A DNA stretch of 64,000 bases. Source: Gammaproteobacteria bacterium. Its GTDB lineage: Bacteria; Pseudomonadota; Gammaproteobacteria; UBA6186; Azoamicaceae. The notes under the pieces were generated by a model that ran no database searches, had not been told where the DNA came from, and was given only the letters and a program-made list of their open reading frames with translations. The stretch spans positions 1-64,000 of the forward strand of contig JABDFC010000005.1 in the NCBI GenBank assembly GCA_013286785.1, given 5' to 3'. Shown piece by piece: positions 19,344-28,241 of this stretch; the first letter of the stretch is position 1; each line of letters begins with the position of its first letter. A program made the position numbers and the translations under genes.

Positions 19344-19371
19344 CGCGAATCGCGAATCGCGAATAGCGAAT
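19344..19371. promoter_or_regulatory. Four tandem 7-bp repeats upstream of the HTH/nucleotidyltransferase pair
   Basis: Three perfect CGCGAAT units (19344-19364) are followed by AGCGAAT (19365-19371). The first unit also sits in the palindrome ATTCGCGAAT (19341-19350). The array begins about 40 bases before the start of the HTH gene. It could be an operator array for that protein; this is inference from position and spacing. Confidence 0.55.
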
Positions 19372-19471
19372 GTCTGTCTGGGGTATTATTGACTTATTTT
19401 ACATAAGATATTGATTTTTAATAATTTTTTGAACTCCTAGAGAAAAACATACATCTTGAGATCGTGGAGCC

Positions 19472-19652
19472 AGGTCCAAACAAGCAACAAGAAAAAAACT
19501 ACTTGTCGCTTGTTTGGACCTAACCCCAATAAAAAGCTGAGACCTAGAAGGCAGCAACTCCCTTTGTTTTTGAGGGATGTCGCGACCAGGGACGGTAAGC
19601 AGCGTCAAGGACAGGATGTCCGTTCCCGAAAAAACAAAGGGGGGTTGCTGCC
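19472..19652. repeat. Compound palindromic repeat block
   Basis: Two large inverted repeats lie side by side. The first pairs AGGTCCAAACAAGCAACAAG (19472-19491) with 19502-19521, a 20-bp stem with one mismatch and a 10-base loop. The second pairs 19550-19571 with 19629-19652 (GGCAGCAACTCCC versus GGGGGGTTGCTGCC, each beside a run of T or A) and encloses an inner GC-rich segment. Reading frames across the block lack coding character. It looks like a mobile or structural intergenic repeat. With flanks it fills the 498-base gap between the HTH gene and the pilin gene; nothing else is seen there. Confidence 0.75.
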
Positions 19653-19800
19653 ACATCAGGGACCTGGGCAGTTACCAAAACTTAATAACTGATTATTTAA
19701 TTAGCAAAATGGCGTGCTTTTTAAATTGGCGCAACAAAACTGAAGCATATTGGAACAAAAATGAATTGCTTCGGTCTATCTAAACCAGAGGGATAGTAAT

Positions 19801-20301
19801 ATGGGCTGTAAAAGAAAATTGTTTAATACGGGCTTCTCTTTAATAGAACTTATGATTGTTATCGCAATCATTGGAGTATTAGCTGCAATTGCTGTTCCAA
19901 GTTATCAAAATTACATTCGAAAATCTAGGGTTGCAACAGCTCTCTCTTTTGTGGACGGCGCAAAGCAAGGCATTGCCGAGTATGTACAAACAACGGGTGA
20001 TCCGAACTGTACAAATTTATTTGTAGCTGCCGATAATCAAGATGTTCCTCTAGACAACTTCTACTATGGCTATTCTTCAAATGGCGCACAAGATTATTCG
20101 TATGTTGCTTCTAATAGTTGCATAATTGAGATTGAACCGTTAGATTCACTTAACGAGTTGGGGGGCTACTTTAATGTATTCTATGTGGCAAATGTTACTT
20201 CAGATGGTACTATCACTTGGCAATGTAAATATACGTATTTTGCCGGAGGAGTCGGCACCTCAGCTAATTTTGCTCCAGATGGTTGCGTAAACGCATTCTG
20301 A
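19801..20301 (+). CDS. pilA: Type IV major pilin-like prepilin
   Basis: A 166-residue type IV pilin precursor. A short basic leader ending in TG precedes [20 protein letters not shown], with the cleavage-site Gly/Phe and the Glu at mature position 5 needed for methylation and assembly. The globular head has a C-terminal cysteine pair ([10 protein letters not shown] ... PDGC) forming the usual D-loop. The gene stands alone, without assembly genes, between repeat blocks. Whether it is the major pilin or a minor one cannot be told from this window. Confidence 0.9.
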   Translation: MGCKRKLFNTGFSLIELMIVIAIIGVLAAIAVPSYQNYIRKSRVATALSFVDGAKQGIAEYVQTTGDPNCTNLFVAADNQDVPLDNFYYGYSSNGAQDYSYVASNSCIIEIEPLDSLNELGGYFNVFYVANVTSDGTITWQCKYTYFAGGVGTSANFAPDGCVNAF

Positions 20302-20358
20302 ATCGGAGTCTTCACTTAAAATCGTGCAAGATTAACCGAACAGCACACTTTCTGAAAG

Positions 20359-20409
20359 CATAAGGGTCAAATCTGGACATCGACAATAAAACATTTGACC
20401 CTATATTCA
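20359..20409. repeat. Dispersed repeat, copy A (3' of the SH2-like gene)
   Basis: The segment beginning CATAAGGGTCAAATCTGGAC and ending TATATTCAT recurs at 21119-21186 in the same orientation, so the two copies bracket the SH2-like gene. In this copy AGGGTCAAAT pairs with ATTTGACCCT to form a shorter hairpin than in copy B. Confidence 0.85.
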
Positions 20410-20422
20410 TTGGTTAGGTCCG

Positions 20423-20974
20423 TTATCGCAGCTGTGGAGGGGGCGTATCTTTTTTGCCATTAGCTGGTGGTACCGCGGAACGTTTTTTTAGCTCATTGAT
20501 TAATGCAGGTGTGAAACCACCATGCCCCGGTAATACTTGAGGAGCCTGTCTTACAGAAGAGCTATCTAGCGTGGTACCTGTGGACGGTTTTCGAGGTGGT
20601 CGTGTGTGAGCGGTAGTTGCACTGGATTTAGGCAAGAATCCTCGGGCAGTTACCAAACCTGTTAATGTTGTATATGTTTCTCTTGGCTCAAGCTCCTTCC
20701 CATCATGCGTGTTATATATTTGAAAGCCATCTTTAGTTGGCCGGATCAATTCATGCGCAATAAAGCCATCTTTACCGCGATATGTAATGGCATAGAAGCC
20801 CATTTGAGTAGTGCTTTTTCTAATAAGGTATTCGGTCCCTGGGTTATCGACCATATGCTCTTCAAAATCGCTTCGAGTTAGCCTTTTTGCACGGTCTGCA
20901 GGGCGAATAGTCTGCTCAGCAAGTTTTATTTTTTCTTCTAGTAATTTTGTTCGTGTTTCTAGTGTTTCGCTCAT
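20423..20974 (-). CDS. SH2-like domain protein with proline-rich tail
   Basis: A 183-residue protein of strikingly eukaryotic type. Residues 31-118 follow an SH2 domain from end to end: LTRSDFEEHMVDNPGTEYLIRKS matches the first helix and FLVR-type strand, with Arg52 in the phosphotyrosine position. FIAHELIRPTKDGFQIYNT then matches the VKHYKI strand with its His, and YTTLTGLVTA matches the second helix. A short coiled start precedes it. The tail is rich in proline and basic residues (TRPPRKPS, KKDTPPPQLR). No signal peptide is present. The domain assignment is by eye; a role as an injected effector binding host phosphotyrosine is inference from known Legionella SH2 proteins. Confidence 0.72.
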   Translation of the reverse strand: MSETLETRTKLLEEKIKLAEQTIRPADRAKRLTRSDFEEHMVDNPGTEYLIRKSTTQMGFYAITYRGKDGFIAHELIRPTKDGFQIYNTHDGKELEPRETYTTLTGLVTARGFLPKSSATTAHTRPPRKPSTGTTLDSSSVRQAPQVLPGHGGFTPALINELKKRSAVPPANGKKDTPPPQLR

Positions 20975-20990
20975 AATGCTTTTTCTCTCT

Positions 20991-21028
20991 AGAACTATTT
21001 CAGATTATACTATCGGCCTAATAGTTCT
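20991..21028 (-). promoter_or_regulatory. Promoter and flanking inverted repeat of the SH2-like gene
   Basis: A perfect TATAAT (minus strand, 21004-21009) lies about 30 bases before the ATG, with TTTAGA as a possible -35 element 16 bases upstream. A perfect 9-bp inverted repeat, AGAACTATT (20991-20999) and AATAGTTCT (21020-21028), brackets the -10 region, as an operator would. The regulator is unknown. Confidence 0.5.
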
Positions 21029-21118
21029 AAACTTTATCTTTTTTATAATGATGCCAATGATGCTTAAGGAGAGACTTTGGAATTAATATCGTCAATCATT
21101 TGACTCTGAAATATAGAG

Positions 21119-21180
21119 CATAAGGGTCAAATCTGGAAATCGACAATAAAACAGATGTCGATGTCCAGATTCGACCCCAT
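21119..21180. repeat. Dispersed repeat, copy B: long palindrome 3' of der
   Basis: Same start as copy A at 20359, but here the sequence folds into a long hairpin: AGGGTCAAATCTGGAAATCG pairs with the reverse complement of CGATGTCCAGATTCGACCCC with few mismatches, loop near 21146-21155. It lies just beyond the der stop codon, so it may also act as terminator of the der operon. It is upstream of the SH2-like gene; copy A is downstream. Confidence 0.8.
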
Positions 21181-21182
21181 AT

Positions 21183-22574
21183 TCACTTCTTTCTTTTGGC
21201 AAACTTCATCAGGCGCTCGCGCTTGTACTTTTGGCGAGGGGTTAAGGTATTGCGGCGATCGGCAAAGGGGTTCTCACTGGTTTTAAACTCTAAACGAACC
21301 GGAGTCCCAACCAGATTGAGTTTTTTGCGGAAGGTATTCATTAAATAACGCTTATAACTTTCTGGTACATGGTCCGTCTGATTCCCATGAATAATAATCA
21401 GCGGAGGGCGATGCCCTCCGGTATGGGCATAGCGCAATTTGATCCGACGCCCATGCACCATTGGCGGCGGATGTTGCTCGACAGCAAACGCTAGCGTGCG
21501 ATTTAAGAGAGAAGTCGGCAACTCTTTGGTCGCGGCTTGGTAGGCTTTTTTCACCGAATTAAATAAAAGTCCAACGCCTGTGCCGTGTAAGGCAGAAATA
21601 AAATGCACTTTTGCATAATCCACAAAATCTAATCGATATTCCAATGTTTTCTTCACATCAATTCGATGCTTGGGATCGAGTCCATCCCATTTATTAACGG
21701 CAATCACGAGCGAGCGACCCGTTTCTAAAACAAACCCTAAAAGACCCAGATCTTGATCGGTGATCCCTTCTTTCGCATCTAAAATTAAAATAACAACGTG
21801 ACAATCTTCAATGGCTTGTAAGGTTTTCACAACCGAGAACTTTTCGACGACTTCCGAAATTTTCGATCGCCTTCTGACACCCGCTGTATCAATGATAGTA
21901 AAGTGTTCGCCCATTCTTTCTAATGGAATGTAGATACTGTCTCGAGTCGTGCCAGGCTGATCAAAGACCACCACCCGATTCTCCCCCAAAAGACGATTGA
22001 CTAAAGTGGACTTACCTACATTGGGCCTTCCCACAATCGCCATTTTAATTCCCTGGTTTTCGGGATCAGCTGTCTCCTCAGAAATGGGAAAAGACTGTAA
22101 TGTCGTTTCCATTAGGGATAAGATCCCTTGCTGATGACTGGCTGAAATGGGAATGGGGTCCCCTAATCCCAAGGCATAAAACTCAGCAGTGATCACTGAA
22201 GTTTGCAATCCCTCGACTTTATTAACCACACAATACATTTTCTTATTTTTTGAACGTAACTGATTTGCAATATCTTTATCGAAAGGACTGAGTCCATTTC
22301 GTCCGTCTACCAGGAATAAAACAACATCGGCTTCTTCGACCGCTTGCCACGATTGTTCTTTTGTTAACAAATCGAGGTCTTGTTTTTCAGTTGCAAAGCC
22401 ACCAGTGTCAATGGCAATAAACGGACGATTTCCAACTTTTCCTTCACCATACTGGCGATCTCGAGTTACCCCCGGTAAATCCACCACCAAAGCCTCTCGG
22501 CTTTTCGTTAAGGCATTAAATAGCGTAGACTTACCGACATTCGGACGTCCAACAATCGCAACTACGGGGACCAC
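21183..22574 (-). CDS. der: Ribosome assembly GTPase Der (EngA)
   Basis: A 463-residue protein with two G domains in tandem, the defining feature of Der, which acts in 50S subunit maturation. First domain: GRPNVGKST near residue 8, DTGG, NKVE. Second domain: GRPNVGKST near residue 182, DTAGVRR, NKWD. A C-terminal KH-like domain follows, ending in the usual basic tail ([10 protein letters not shown]). It is the last gene of the ndk-rlmN-pilW-hisS-yfgM-bamB-der series, 1 base after bamB. Confidence 0.97.
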   Translation of the reverse strand: MVPVVAIVGRPNVGKSTLFNALTKSREALVVDLPGVTRDRQYGEGKVGNRPFIAIDTGGFATEKQDLDLLTKEQSWQAVEEADVVLFLVDGRNGLSPFDKDIANQLRSKNKKMYCVVNKVEGLQTSVITAEFYALGLGDPIPISASHQQGILSLMETTLQSFPISEETADPENQGIKMAIVGRPNVGKSTLVNRLLGENRVVVFDQPGTTRDSIYIPLERMGEHFTIIDTAGVRRRSKISEVVEKFSVVKTLQAIEDCHVVILILDAKEGITDQDLGLLGFVLETGRSLVIAVNKWDGLDPKHRIDVKKTLEYRLDFVDYAKVHFISALHGTGVGLLFNSVKKAYQAATKELPTSLLNRTLAFAVEQHPPPMVHGRRIKLRYAHTGGHRPPLIIIHGNQTDHVPESYKRYLMNTFRKKLNLVGTPVRLEFKTSENPFADRRNTLTPRQKYKRERLMKFAKRKK

Positions 22575-22575
22575 A

Positions 22576-23757
22576 CTAATTCCCCTCTTTACTATCCAAA
22601 TTATAAAATATTGTAAAGGCCGAAATTTTCCCGCTTCTTCCTAAGACATACAGGATTTCTTCTTTGACAACTGGTGCTGTTTCAATTCCCTTGCTGTCAA
22701 CCAGGGTTTGCCCCACAAAAGCGCCATCGCTTTCTGACATCCAATGAAGATAGCCATCTTCATCACCCACAATCACAAAATTACCTAAAGTCACCGGTTG
22801 GGTTAACGATCGGCCACTCAACCCGGTTTGTTTCCAAAGTATATTCCCAGATTTTCGATCGAAGGCCCACATCACACCACTGGAATCTGGCACATACAGT
22901 GCTTTATCGGTTGCGGTAAGACCCGCAAACGCCGACAGCTCTTTTTCCCAAACCGTTGATCCCGTTTCAATATCTAATGCAGCAATACGGCCTTGATAGC
23001 TGACCGCATAAACCATTTTGTCTTTGTAAATCGGATCCGCACCGATATCGACCATTCTCTGAATGTCGGATCGTCCTTTAGACACGGCAATTTCCTTTTC
23101 CCACTCAGGAATCCCGGTTTCGGCATTCAATGCGATTAATTTACCATTCGAAAATCCAACAATCACCACATTCCCGACCAACAGAGGTTTACTGCTGCGT
23201 CGTAGCATTAACGGAGGGGTATTGACTTGGTACCGCCATAGCTCATGTCCATCCGCTGTTTTCAAACCAAAAACAGTGTCGTTTAAAACATGGATAAACA
23301 CGGCATCCTTATTACCTTCTGGTGCCGCAAGAATCGGACTTTGCAAATTGGCTTTCCATAAAAACTGCCCATCAGCATCCTGATATGCCAGAACTTGCCC
23401 TTCTTCTGTACCAACCAAGAGATCTGATGCTACGACTGCCGGGCCTGCAGTGACTTCCCGGTCGGTCTTCATTCGCCATTTTCGTTCGCCGGTCAAACGA
23501 TCTAAGGCCAAAATTTTACCTTTATAGTCCGTGGCATAGATTAAAGAGGAAGTCACCGCCAATTTTAGTTTAGCGTCTTTTTTCCCAGAACCTGCGCATT
23601 CTGAATTTGACCAAACCAATTGAGTTTTAAGTCCACTCTGTGTGAGCTTTGGTAAGGGCGATTTGACTATCTTTTCCGGACGATGCTCAATGGTATTACA
23701 CCCCGCCAGCATTAACAAAGCGATAAGCCCAACAATTGAAGAACGACGACTAAACAT
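22576..23757 (-). CDS. bamB: Outer membrane assembly lipoprotein BamB
   Basis: A 393-residue lipoprotein of the BAM complex, which inserts outer-membrane barrels. The signal peptide ends in the lipobox LAGC. The mature part is an eight-bladed propeller with PQQ-like repeats ending in [39 protein letters not shown] and [13 protein letters not shown]. Length matches E. coli BamB (392). It shares a 1-base junction with yfgM and lies immediately upstream of der, the common gammaproteobacterial order. Confidence 0.95.
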   Translation of the reverse strand: MFSRRSSIVGLIALLMLAGCNTIEHRPEKIVKSPLPKLTQSGLKTQLVWSNSECAGSGKKDAKLKLAVTSSLIYATDYKGKILALDRLTGERKWRMKTDREVTAGPAVVASDLLVGTEEGQVLAYQDADGQFLWKANLQSPILAAPEGNKDAVFIHVLNDTVFGLKTADGHELWRYQVNTPPLMLRRSSKPLLVGNVVIVGFSNGKLIALNAETGIPEWEKEIAVSKGRSDIQRMVDIGADPIYKDKMVYAVSYQGRIAALDIETGSTVWEKELSAFAGLTATDKALYVPDSSGVMWAFDRKSGNILWKQTGLSGRSLTQPVTLGNFVIVGDEDGYLHWMSESDGAFVGQTLVDSKGIETAPVVKEEILYVLGRSGKISAFTIFYNLDSKEGN

Positions 23758-24389
23758 TATGATCCCTCCATCGTGCCGCCCAAATCAGAAAACTTAAGTT
23801 GCAATCGCATCACGGGCGTTTGTGGGGGTGCAGATTGAATGGCAATTTTATAGGCTTCTTTTGCTTTATCTGTTTGATTTTGCATCAGATAAATATCACC
23901 CTTGGTCTCTTCAAACAAGGTTACATAATCATCAGGGACCTTCTTGGATTCCAACAGTTTTAAAGCATCCTCTAACTTGTTTTGTTCAGCAAATATCCTG
24001 GCCAAACGAGAAGCCGCAACATAATAAATGGGACTTTCATGCTCTTTTTCCATTGCCATTTGAAGAAAATTGACTGCGGGCTCCAACTCATTTTTCTCAA
24101 TCGAAAATTTAGCAATAAATAACGCTGACAAAGCCGCATAAGGTGTTTTTGGATAGGTGTTTATCAATGATTCAGCATATTCGCGCGCTTTGGTTTTATC
24201 AGGGTTTCTCGCCTCCATGATCATCTTATCGTACAAGGCAGAAGCTTGCAGTGTCTTTTCCTGATGATAATTCTCATAGTACTGATTTACGCCATAGCCT
24301 AACAATAAAACAACTCCCAGACTCACGATCCATTTTTGATGCCGTTGCCACAGTGTCTTTTTTCTGCCAAATAACATATTAAACCCCAT
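23757..24389 (-). CDS. yfgM: YfgM-family inner-membrane TPR protein (ancillary SecYEG factor)
   Basis: A 210-residue protein with one N-terminal membrane helix (WIVSLGVVLLLGYGVNQYY) and a periplasmic TPR-like domain. YfgM works with PpiD at the Sec translocon in E. coli. The repeats are seen as AALSALFIAKFSIEKNELEPAVNFLQMA and RLARIFAEQNKLEDALKLLESK. The position between hisS and bamB is the conserved one. The function is assigned by family and synteny. Confidence 0.92.
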   Translation of the reverse strand: MGFNMLFGRKKTLWQRHQKWIVSLGVVLLLGYGVNQYYENYHQEKTLQASALYDKMIMEARNPDKTKAREYAESLINTYPKTPYAALSALFIAKFSIEKNELEPAVNFLQMAMEKEHESPIYYVAASRLARIFAEQNKLEDALKLLESKKVPDDYVTLFEETKGDIYLMQNQTDKAKEAYKIAIQSAPPQTPVMRLQLKFSDLGGTMEGS

Positions 24390-25666
24390 TATCTTCCCAA
24401 ATGATTGATTAAAAATTGTTTCACTTCATTTCTTGAAATGGACAATTGCTCTTCTGCTGCTCGCATAAACTTCACACTGACAGCCCCTTTTTCAAGTTCC
24501 TCATCGCCTAGAATTAAGGCAATCTTGGCACCACTTTTATCCGCTTGTTTAAATTGATGTTTAAAATTTCCACCACCAGAATGCACAATCATCCGCCAAG
24601 AAAGATTGAAGTCCCTTAATTCTTCGGAAAATCGGATACACTCTCTTTCGGCTTTTGCTCCAGCATGAATAAAGTAAATATCTACAGCGGTTTGAGATTC
24701 GATCCCTAATGCTTCTTGCAGCAATAAAATACGTTCTATTCCCATCGCAAAGCCAACCGCTGGCGTTTCATTCCCACCTAATTGCTCGACTAATGTATCA
24801 TAACGTCCACCGGCACAGACAGCTCCTTGGGCTCCCAATTTATCGGTGACCCACTCGTAGACAGTCCGATTATAATAATCCAATCCTCGTACCAGGTTTG
24901 GATTGACTTGATAAGAAACCCCTAAATCGCTGAGTCGCTGCAAGAGATCGTTAAAATGCCGAACTGAATCATCGTCTAAATATTCTTGACACTTAGGTGC
25001 ACCCGCAATAATGTCCTGCATGGCTGGATTTTTGCTGTCTAAAATGCGCAATGGATTAGTCACTAACCGTCTTTGGCTGTCTTCGTCTAAGTCTTTCTGA
25101 TATTTTTCTAAATAGTCGACTAAGATTTGCCGGTACTTTCGGCGTGCTTCCAAGGATCCCAGACTGTTGACTTCCAAAGTTATCGCCGAATCAATTTTCA
25201 ATTCCCGCCATAACCGAGCTGTCAGCAAGAGTTGTTCCACTTCAATGTCTGTATCGCTCAAACCAAAGGCTTCTACCCCTACTTGATGAAACTGCCGATA
25301 ACGTCCCTTCTGGGGACGTTCATAGCGAAACATCGGACCCATATACCACATCCGCCGAATTTGGTGATATAACAGTCCGTGCTCAATACCAGCACGGACA
25401 CACCCTGCAGTTCCTTCTGGTCGCATGGTTAGGCTTTCTTTGTCATCCTTACTTTGAAAAGTAAACATCTCTTTTTCGACAATGTCGGTTGCTTCTCCGA
25501 TAGATCGCTTGAAAAGACCCGTGGTTTCCAGAATGGGTAACCGAATCTCCTCATACCCATAGGCAGAGATCAGTTTGCGCCAAATGTCCTCAAAAGCATG
25601 CCATGCGGCAACATTTTGAGGAAGGACATCCGGCATGCCCCGAATGGCGGTAAATTTCTTATTCAT
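24389..25666 (-). CDS. hisS: Histidine--tRNA ligase
   Basis: A 425-residue class II aminoacyl-tRNA synthetase, the standard bacterial length. Class II motif 2 is in FRYERPQKGRYRQFHQVGVEAFG. The histidine-specific motifs appear as LVRGLDYYNRTVYEW and AGGRYD, and motif 3 as GFAMGIERILLL. The C-terminal anticodon-binding domain covers roughly the last 95 residues. The gene overlaps pilW by 4 bases (ATGA), so translation is coupled. Confidence 0.97.
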   Translation of the reverse strand: MNKKFTAIRGMPDVLPQNVAAWHAFEDIWRKLISAYGYEEIRLPILETTGLFKRSIGEATDIVEKEMFTFQSKDDKESLTMRPEGTAGCVRAGIEHGLLYHQIRRMWYMGPMFRYERPQKGRYRQFHQVGVEAFGLSDTDIEVEQLLLTARLWRELKIDSAITLEVNSLGSLEARRKYRQILVDYLEKYQKDLDEDSQRRLVTNPLRILDSKNPAMQDIIAGAPKCQEYLDDDSVRHFNDLLQRLSDLGVSYQVNPNLVRGLDYYNRTVYEWVTDKLGAQGAVCAGGRYDTLVEQLGGNETPAVGFAMGIERILLLQEALGIESQTAVDIYFIHAGAKAERECIRFSEELRDFNLSWRMIVHSGGGNFKHQFKQADKSGAKIALILGDEELEKGAVSVKFMRAAEEQLSISRNEVKQFLINHLGR

Positions 25667-26481
25667 CGGGTCGCCTTTTCAGATCTTAAATACAATTGAT
25701 ATTCTGGAGAATCTTCAAAGAGATTTTTCAACATCAAAGCTTGGCTGGCAACACTGACATCATCATTTAAACCTTTGGCAACTTGGATCCCAAGCCATAA
25801 AGATCGTGCACTGAGTTCGGCATTGTTTTTATAATGATCTAATAAAGATTGCGCCTCAAAGAATTCTCCCTGCTTAACATCTATATCGACTAATTCTAAT
25901 AATGCAGTCAATCGGTTCGGATCCCGTCGAAGTGCGGTTTTAAAGTACTCTCTCGCTTTTTCTTGATCAGGCCACTTTAGAGCACACAAACCGGCATTTT
26001 CATAGATTTCTGCCGTTCTTGGGTATTGCTTATCTTCCAATGCTTGGTGAAATGCTTTGTCAGCTTCTTTAAAGCGATTTCTGCGACACAAGAAAGCCCC
26101 GTAATTATTGTAGACTGCCCCGCCATTCGATAATTTCACCGCTTTTTTATATTCTTTCTCCGATTCTGCGAACTCGCCCACCATTTCTAAGAAATGGGCC
26201 ATGGCAGAATGCGTTTCAGGAAGATTAGGGGCGAGATCAACTGCGTGTGTCAATTTCGTTTTAGCGCGCGTGACTTGCCCTTGGGAAAGATACCCCAATC
26301 CCAGCTCGACATTGATTAAAGCTGCCTTGTTATAATCGGGATCAGTGTCTAACAGCAGTGTGTCTTGCGGCTTTGCCCCTTCTTTCCAAGTGGAAGAGGC
26401 TGATTTATGACTGTCTTTGGCACAAGAGAAAAGTCCTAAGAAACTGAGGATAACCAATACGTTAATCCATTTTTTGTTCAT
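25663..26481 (-). CDS. pilW: Type IV pilus biogenesis/stability lipoprotein PilW (PilF)
   Basis: A 272-residue lipoprotein. The signal peptide ends in the lipobox LFSC, and about five TPR units follow ([50 protein letters not shown] and so on). PilW/PilF helps the secretin of type IV pili reach and assemble in the outer membrane. It overlaps rlmN by 20 bases and hisS by 4. In many relatives rodZ and ispG lie between pilW and hisS; neither is here. It agrees with the pilin gene at 19801. Confidence 0.92.
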   Translation of the reverse strand: MNKKWINVLVILSFLGLFSCAKDSHKSASSTWKEGAKPQDTLLLDTDPDYNKAALINVELGLGYLSQGQVTRAKTKLTHAVDLAPNLPETHSAMAHFLEMVGEFAESEKEYKKAVKLSNGGAVYNNYGAFLCRRNRFKEADKAFHQALEDKQYPRTAEIYENAGLCALKWPDQEKAREYFKTALRRDPNRLTALLELVDIDVKQGEFFEAQSLLDHYKNNAELSARSLWLGIQVAKGLNDDVSVASQALMLKNLFEDSPEYQLYLRSEKATR

Positions 26482-27691
26482 TTTGCACTCCCTGTCCTGT
26501 GTGATCTGTTTTGGCTAAAAACCGTGCATTCCGCTGCGTCCGATCAGTAATTTTCCCAACCAGTTGCCCACAAGCCGCATCGATATCTTCTCCTCGAGTT
26601 TTACGAACGGTCGTGATAAATCCTGCTTTGACTAAACGAATGGCAAATGCGTCTATATCTGCGGCCAGCGATCGTTGATATTCCGCTCCTTTAAACGGGT
26701 TGAACGGAATTAAATTCACTTTACACGTTAAGCCCTGTAATATTTGAATGAGTTGTTTGGCATGTTCAATTTTGTCATTGACGCCACGTAACATGACATA
26801 CTCGATGGTCACATGCCTACCTGGCTTATCGGCAACAAACTTGCGACAAGTTTCCATCAATTGGGAAATCGGGTATTTTTTATTGATGGGCACTAATTGG
26901 TTACGCAAAGCATCGTTTGGGGCATGTAAAGAAACAGCCAAGGAAACATCCGCTTCTAAACTTAAGCGTTCCAAATTCGGGAGCACACCAGAAGTGCTTA
27001 ATGTCACCCGGCGACGGGGCAACGCATATGCATTATCGGCACGCATCAAAGACATTGCTTTCACCACCGCTTCATAGTTCAAGAGCGGTTCGCCCATCCC
27101 CATCATGACAACATTGGTGATCACGGGTGCTTTGTCCGATTCTGATGAAACCGATTGCAAACGACGTTTTGCCTGCCAGACTTGACCAATAATTTCGGCA
27201 ACCGTTAAGTTTCGGTTAAATCCTTGGGTTGCTGTTGAACAAAAAGTACAGTTTAAAGCACAACCGACTTGCGAGGAAACACACAAAGTCCCTCGACCTT
27301 TCTCAGGGATAAAGACGGTTTCGATATGATTGCCGCTGTCTAATTGTAACAGCCATTTCCGTGTCCCATCGGATGAACACTGTTCTTTGACAACTTCTGG
27401 AGCACGAATATCACAAAGCTCCACCAATTTTTCTCGTAATGACTTACTGAGATCGGTCATCGAATCAAATTCTGCAATCCCTCTTTGATGAACCCACTTC
27501 AACACTTGGGTTGCTCGAAAAGGTTTTTCACCCAAACTTGTAAAAAAATCTTTCAGACCGTCGTAGTCTAAATCCATCAGATTTATTCTTTGAGGGAGTG
27601 TTGAAGTAACCGGCACAGGGCTGTCCCCTTTCGCCTGAACAGCGAAAGGTTGAACCCTGAGTGGAAATACTTCAACAGATACAGCGGTCAT
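26462..27691 (-). CDS. rlmN: Dual-specificity rRNA/tRNA adenine C2 methyltransferase RlmN
   Basis: A 409-residue radical SAM enzyme that methylates A2503 of 23S rRNA and A37 of some tRNAs. The cluster motif [18 protein letters not shown] is near residue 147. [15 protein letters not shown] and the late methyl-carrier Cys region ([12 protein letters not shown]) follow. The ATG overlaps the ndk stop (ATGA). An internal Met at residue 39 would give the usual N-terminus but has no ribosome-binding site. The extra 38 codons contain a perfect 8-bp stem (27627-27634 with 27642-27649). Confidence 0.95.
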   Translation of the reverse strand: MTAVSVEVFPLRVQPFAVQAKGDSPVPVTSTLPQRINLMDLDYDGLKDFFTSLGEKPFRATQVLKWVHQRGIAEFDSMTDLSKSLREKLVELCDIRAPEVVKEQCSSDGTRKWLLQLDSGNHIETVFIPEKGRGTLCVSSQVGCALNCTFCSTATQGFNRNLTVAEIIGQVWQAKRRLQSVSSESDKAPVITNVVMMGMGEPLLNYEAVVKAMSLMRADNAYALPRRRVTLSTSGVLPNLERLSLEADVSLAVSLHAPNDALRNQLVPINKKYPISQLMETCRKFVADKPGRHVTIEYVMLRGVNDKIEHAKQLIQILQGLTCKVNLIPFNPFKGAEYQRSLAADIDAFAIRLVKAGFITTVRKTRGEDIDAACGQLVGKITDRTQRNARFLAKTDHTGQGVQNEQKMD

Positions 27692-28119
27692 TGATCCCTA
27701 GAATGAATTTCTTGCGGGGAAAAGAAAAAAGCAATTTCTACTTTAGCCGTTTCGGGAGCATCTGATCCATGCACAGCATTTTCATCAATACTGGCTGCAA
27801 AATCCGCTCGAATGGTTCCTGGAGCTGCTTCTTTAGGGTTGGTCGCCCCCATGATCTCTCGATTTTTAACAATGGCGTTTTCGCCTTCTAAAACCTGAAC
27901 CATGACCGGTCCAGAAATCATAAACTTCACCAGATCATTAAAAAAAGGACGGTTTTTATGAACTTCATAAAATGCTTCTGCACGATCTTTGGATAAAGAA
28001 ACCATTTTAGCTGCGACCACCTTAAGGCCCGCACGCTCAAAACGACTATAAATTTCACCAATCACATTTTTTGCAACCGCATCGGGTTTAACAATAGAAA
28101 GGGTACGCTCAATGGCCAT
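27688..28119 (-). CDS. ndk: Nucleoside diphosphate kinase
   Basis: A 143-residue NDP kinase, which balances NTP pools by transferring phosphate through an active-site His. It begins [20 protein letters not shown]. The catalytic His is in [21 protein letters not shown], the standard NxxHGSD motif. Nucleotide-binding [19 protein letters not shown] is intact. It is the first gene of the der operon and is coupled to rlmN by an ATGA overlap. Confidence 0.97.
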   Translation of the reverse strand: MAIERTLSIVKPDAVAKNVIGEIYSRFERAGLKVVAAKMVSLSKDRAEAFYEVHKNRPFFNDLVKFMISGPVMVQVLEGENAIVKNREIMGATNPKEAAPGTIRADFAASIDENAVHGSDAPETAKVEIAFFFSPQEIHSRDQ

Positions 28120-28158
28120 AAAAGCTACTCCACCAACTTATGAAAAATTAGAAGAGTT

Positions 28159-28164
28159 ATTATA
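28159..28164 (-). promoter_or_regulatory. Probable -10 element of the ndk operon
   Basis: A perfect TATAAT on the minus strand, about 40 bases before the ndk start codon and in a non-coding gap. No good -35 hexamer is seen; TGGAAT, 18 bases upstream, is weak. This is the likely main promoter for ndk to der. Confidence 0.45.
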
Positions 28165-28241
28165 CCTTATTCGCTGAGCAGGATTCCAGGCGAGTCTGAT
28201 TTTCCAGAACTTTGAGTCAAAAAGCTAACTTTTTGGCTGGA

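Noticed and set aside
19399..19783. Several reading frames of 65-85 codons on both strands
   Set aside because: They lie across the palindromic repeat block, overlap each other and show no coding features or ribosome-binding sites.
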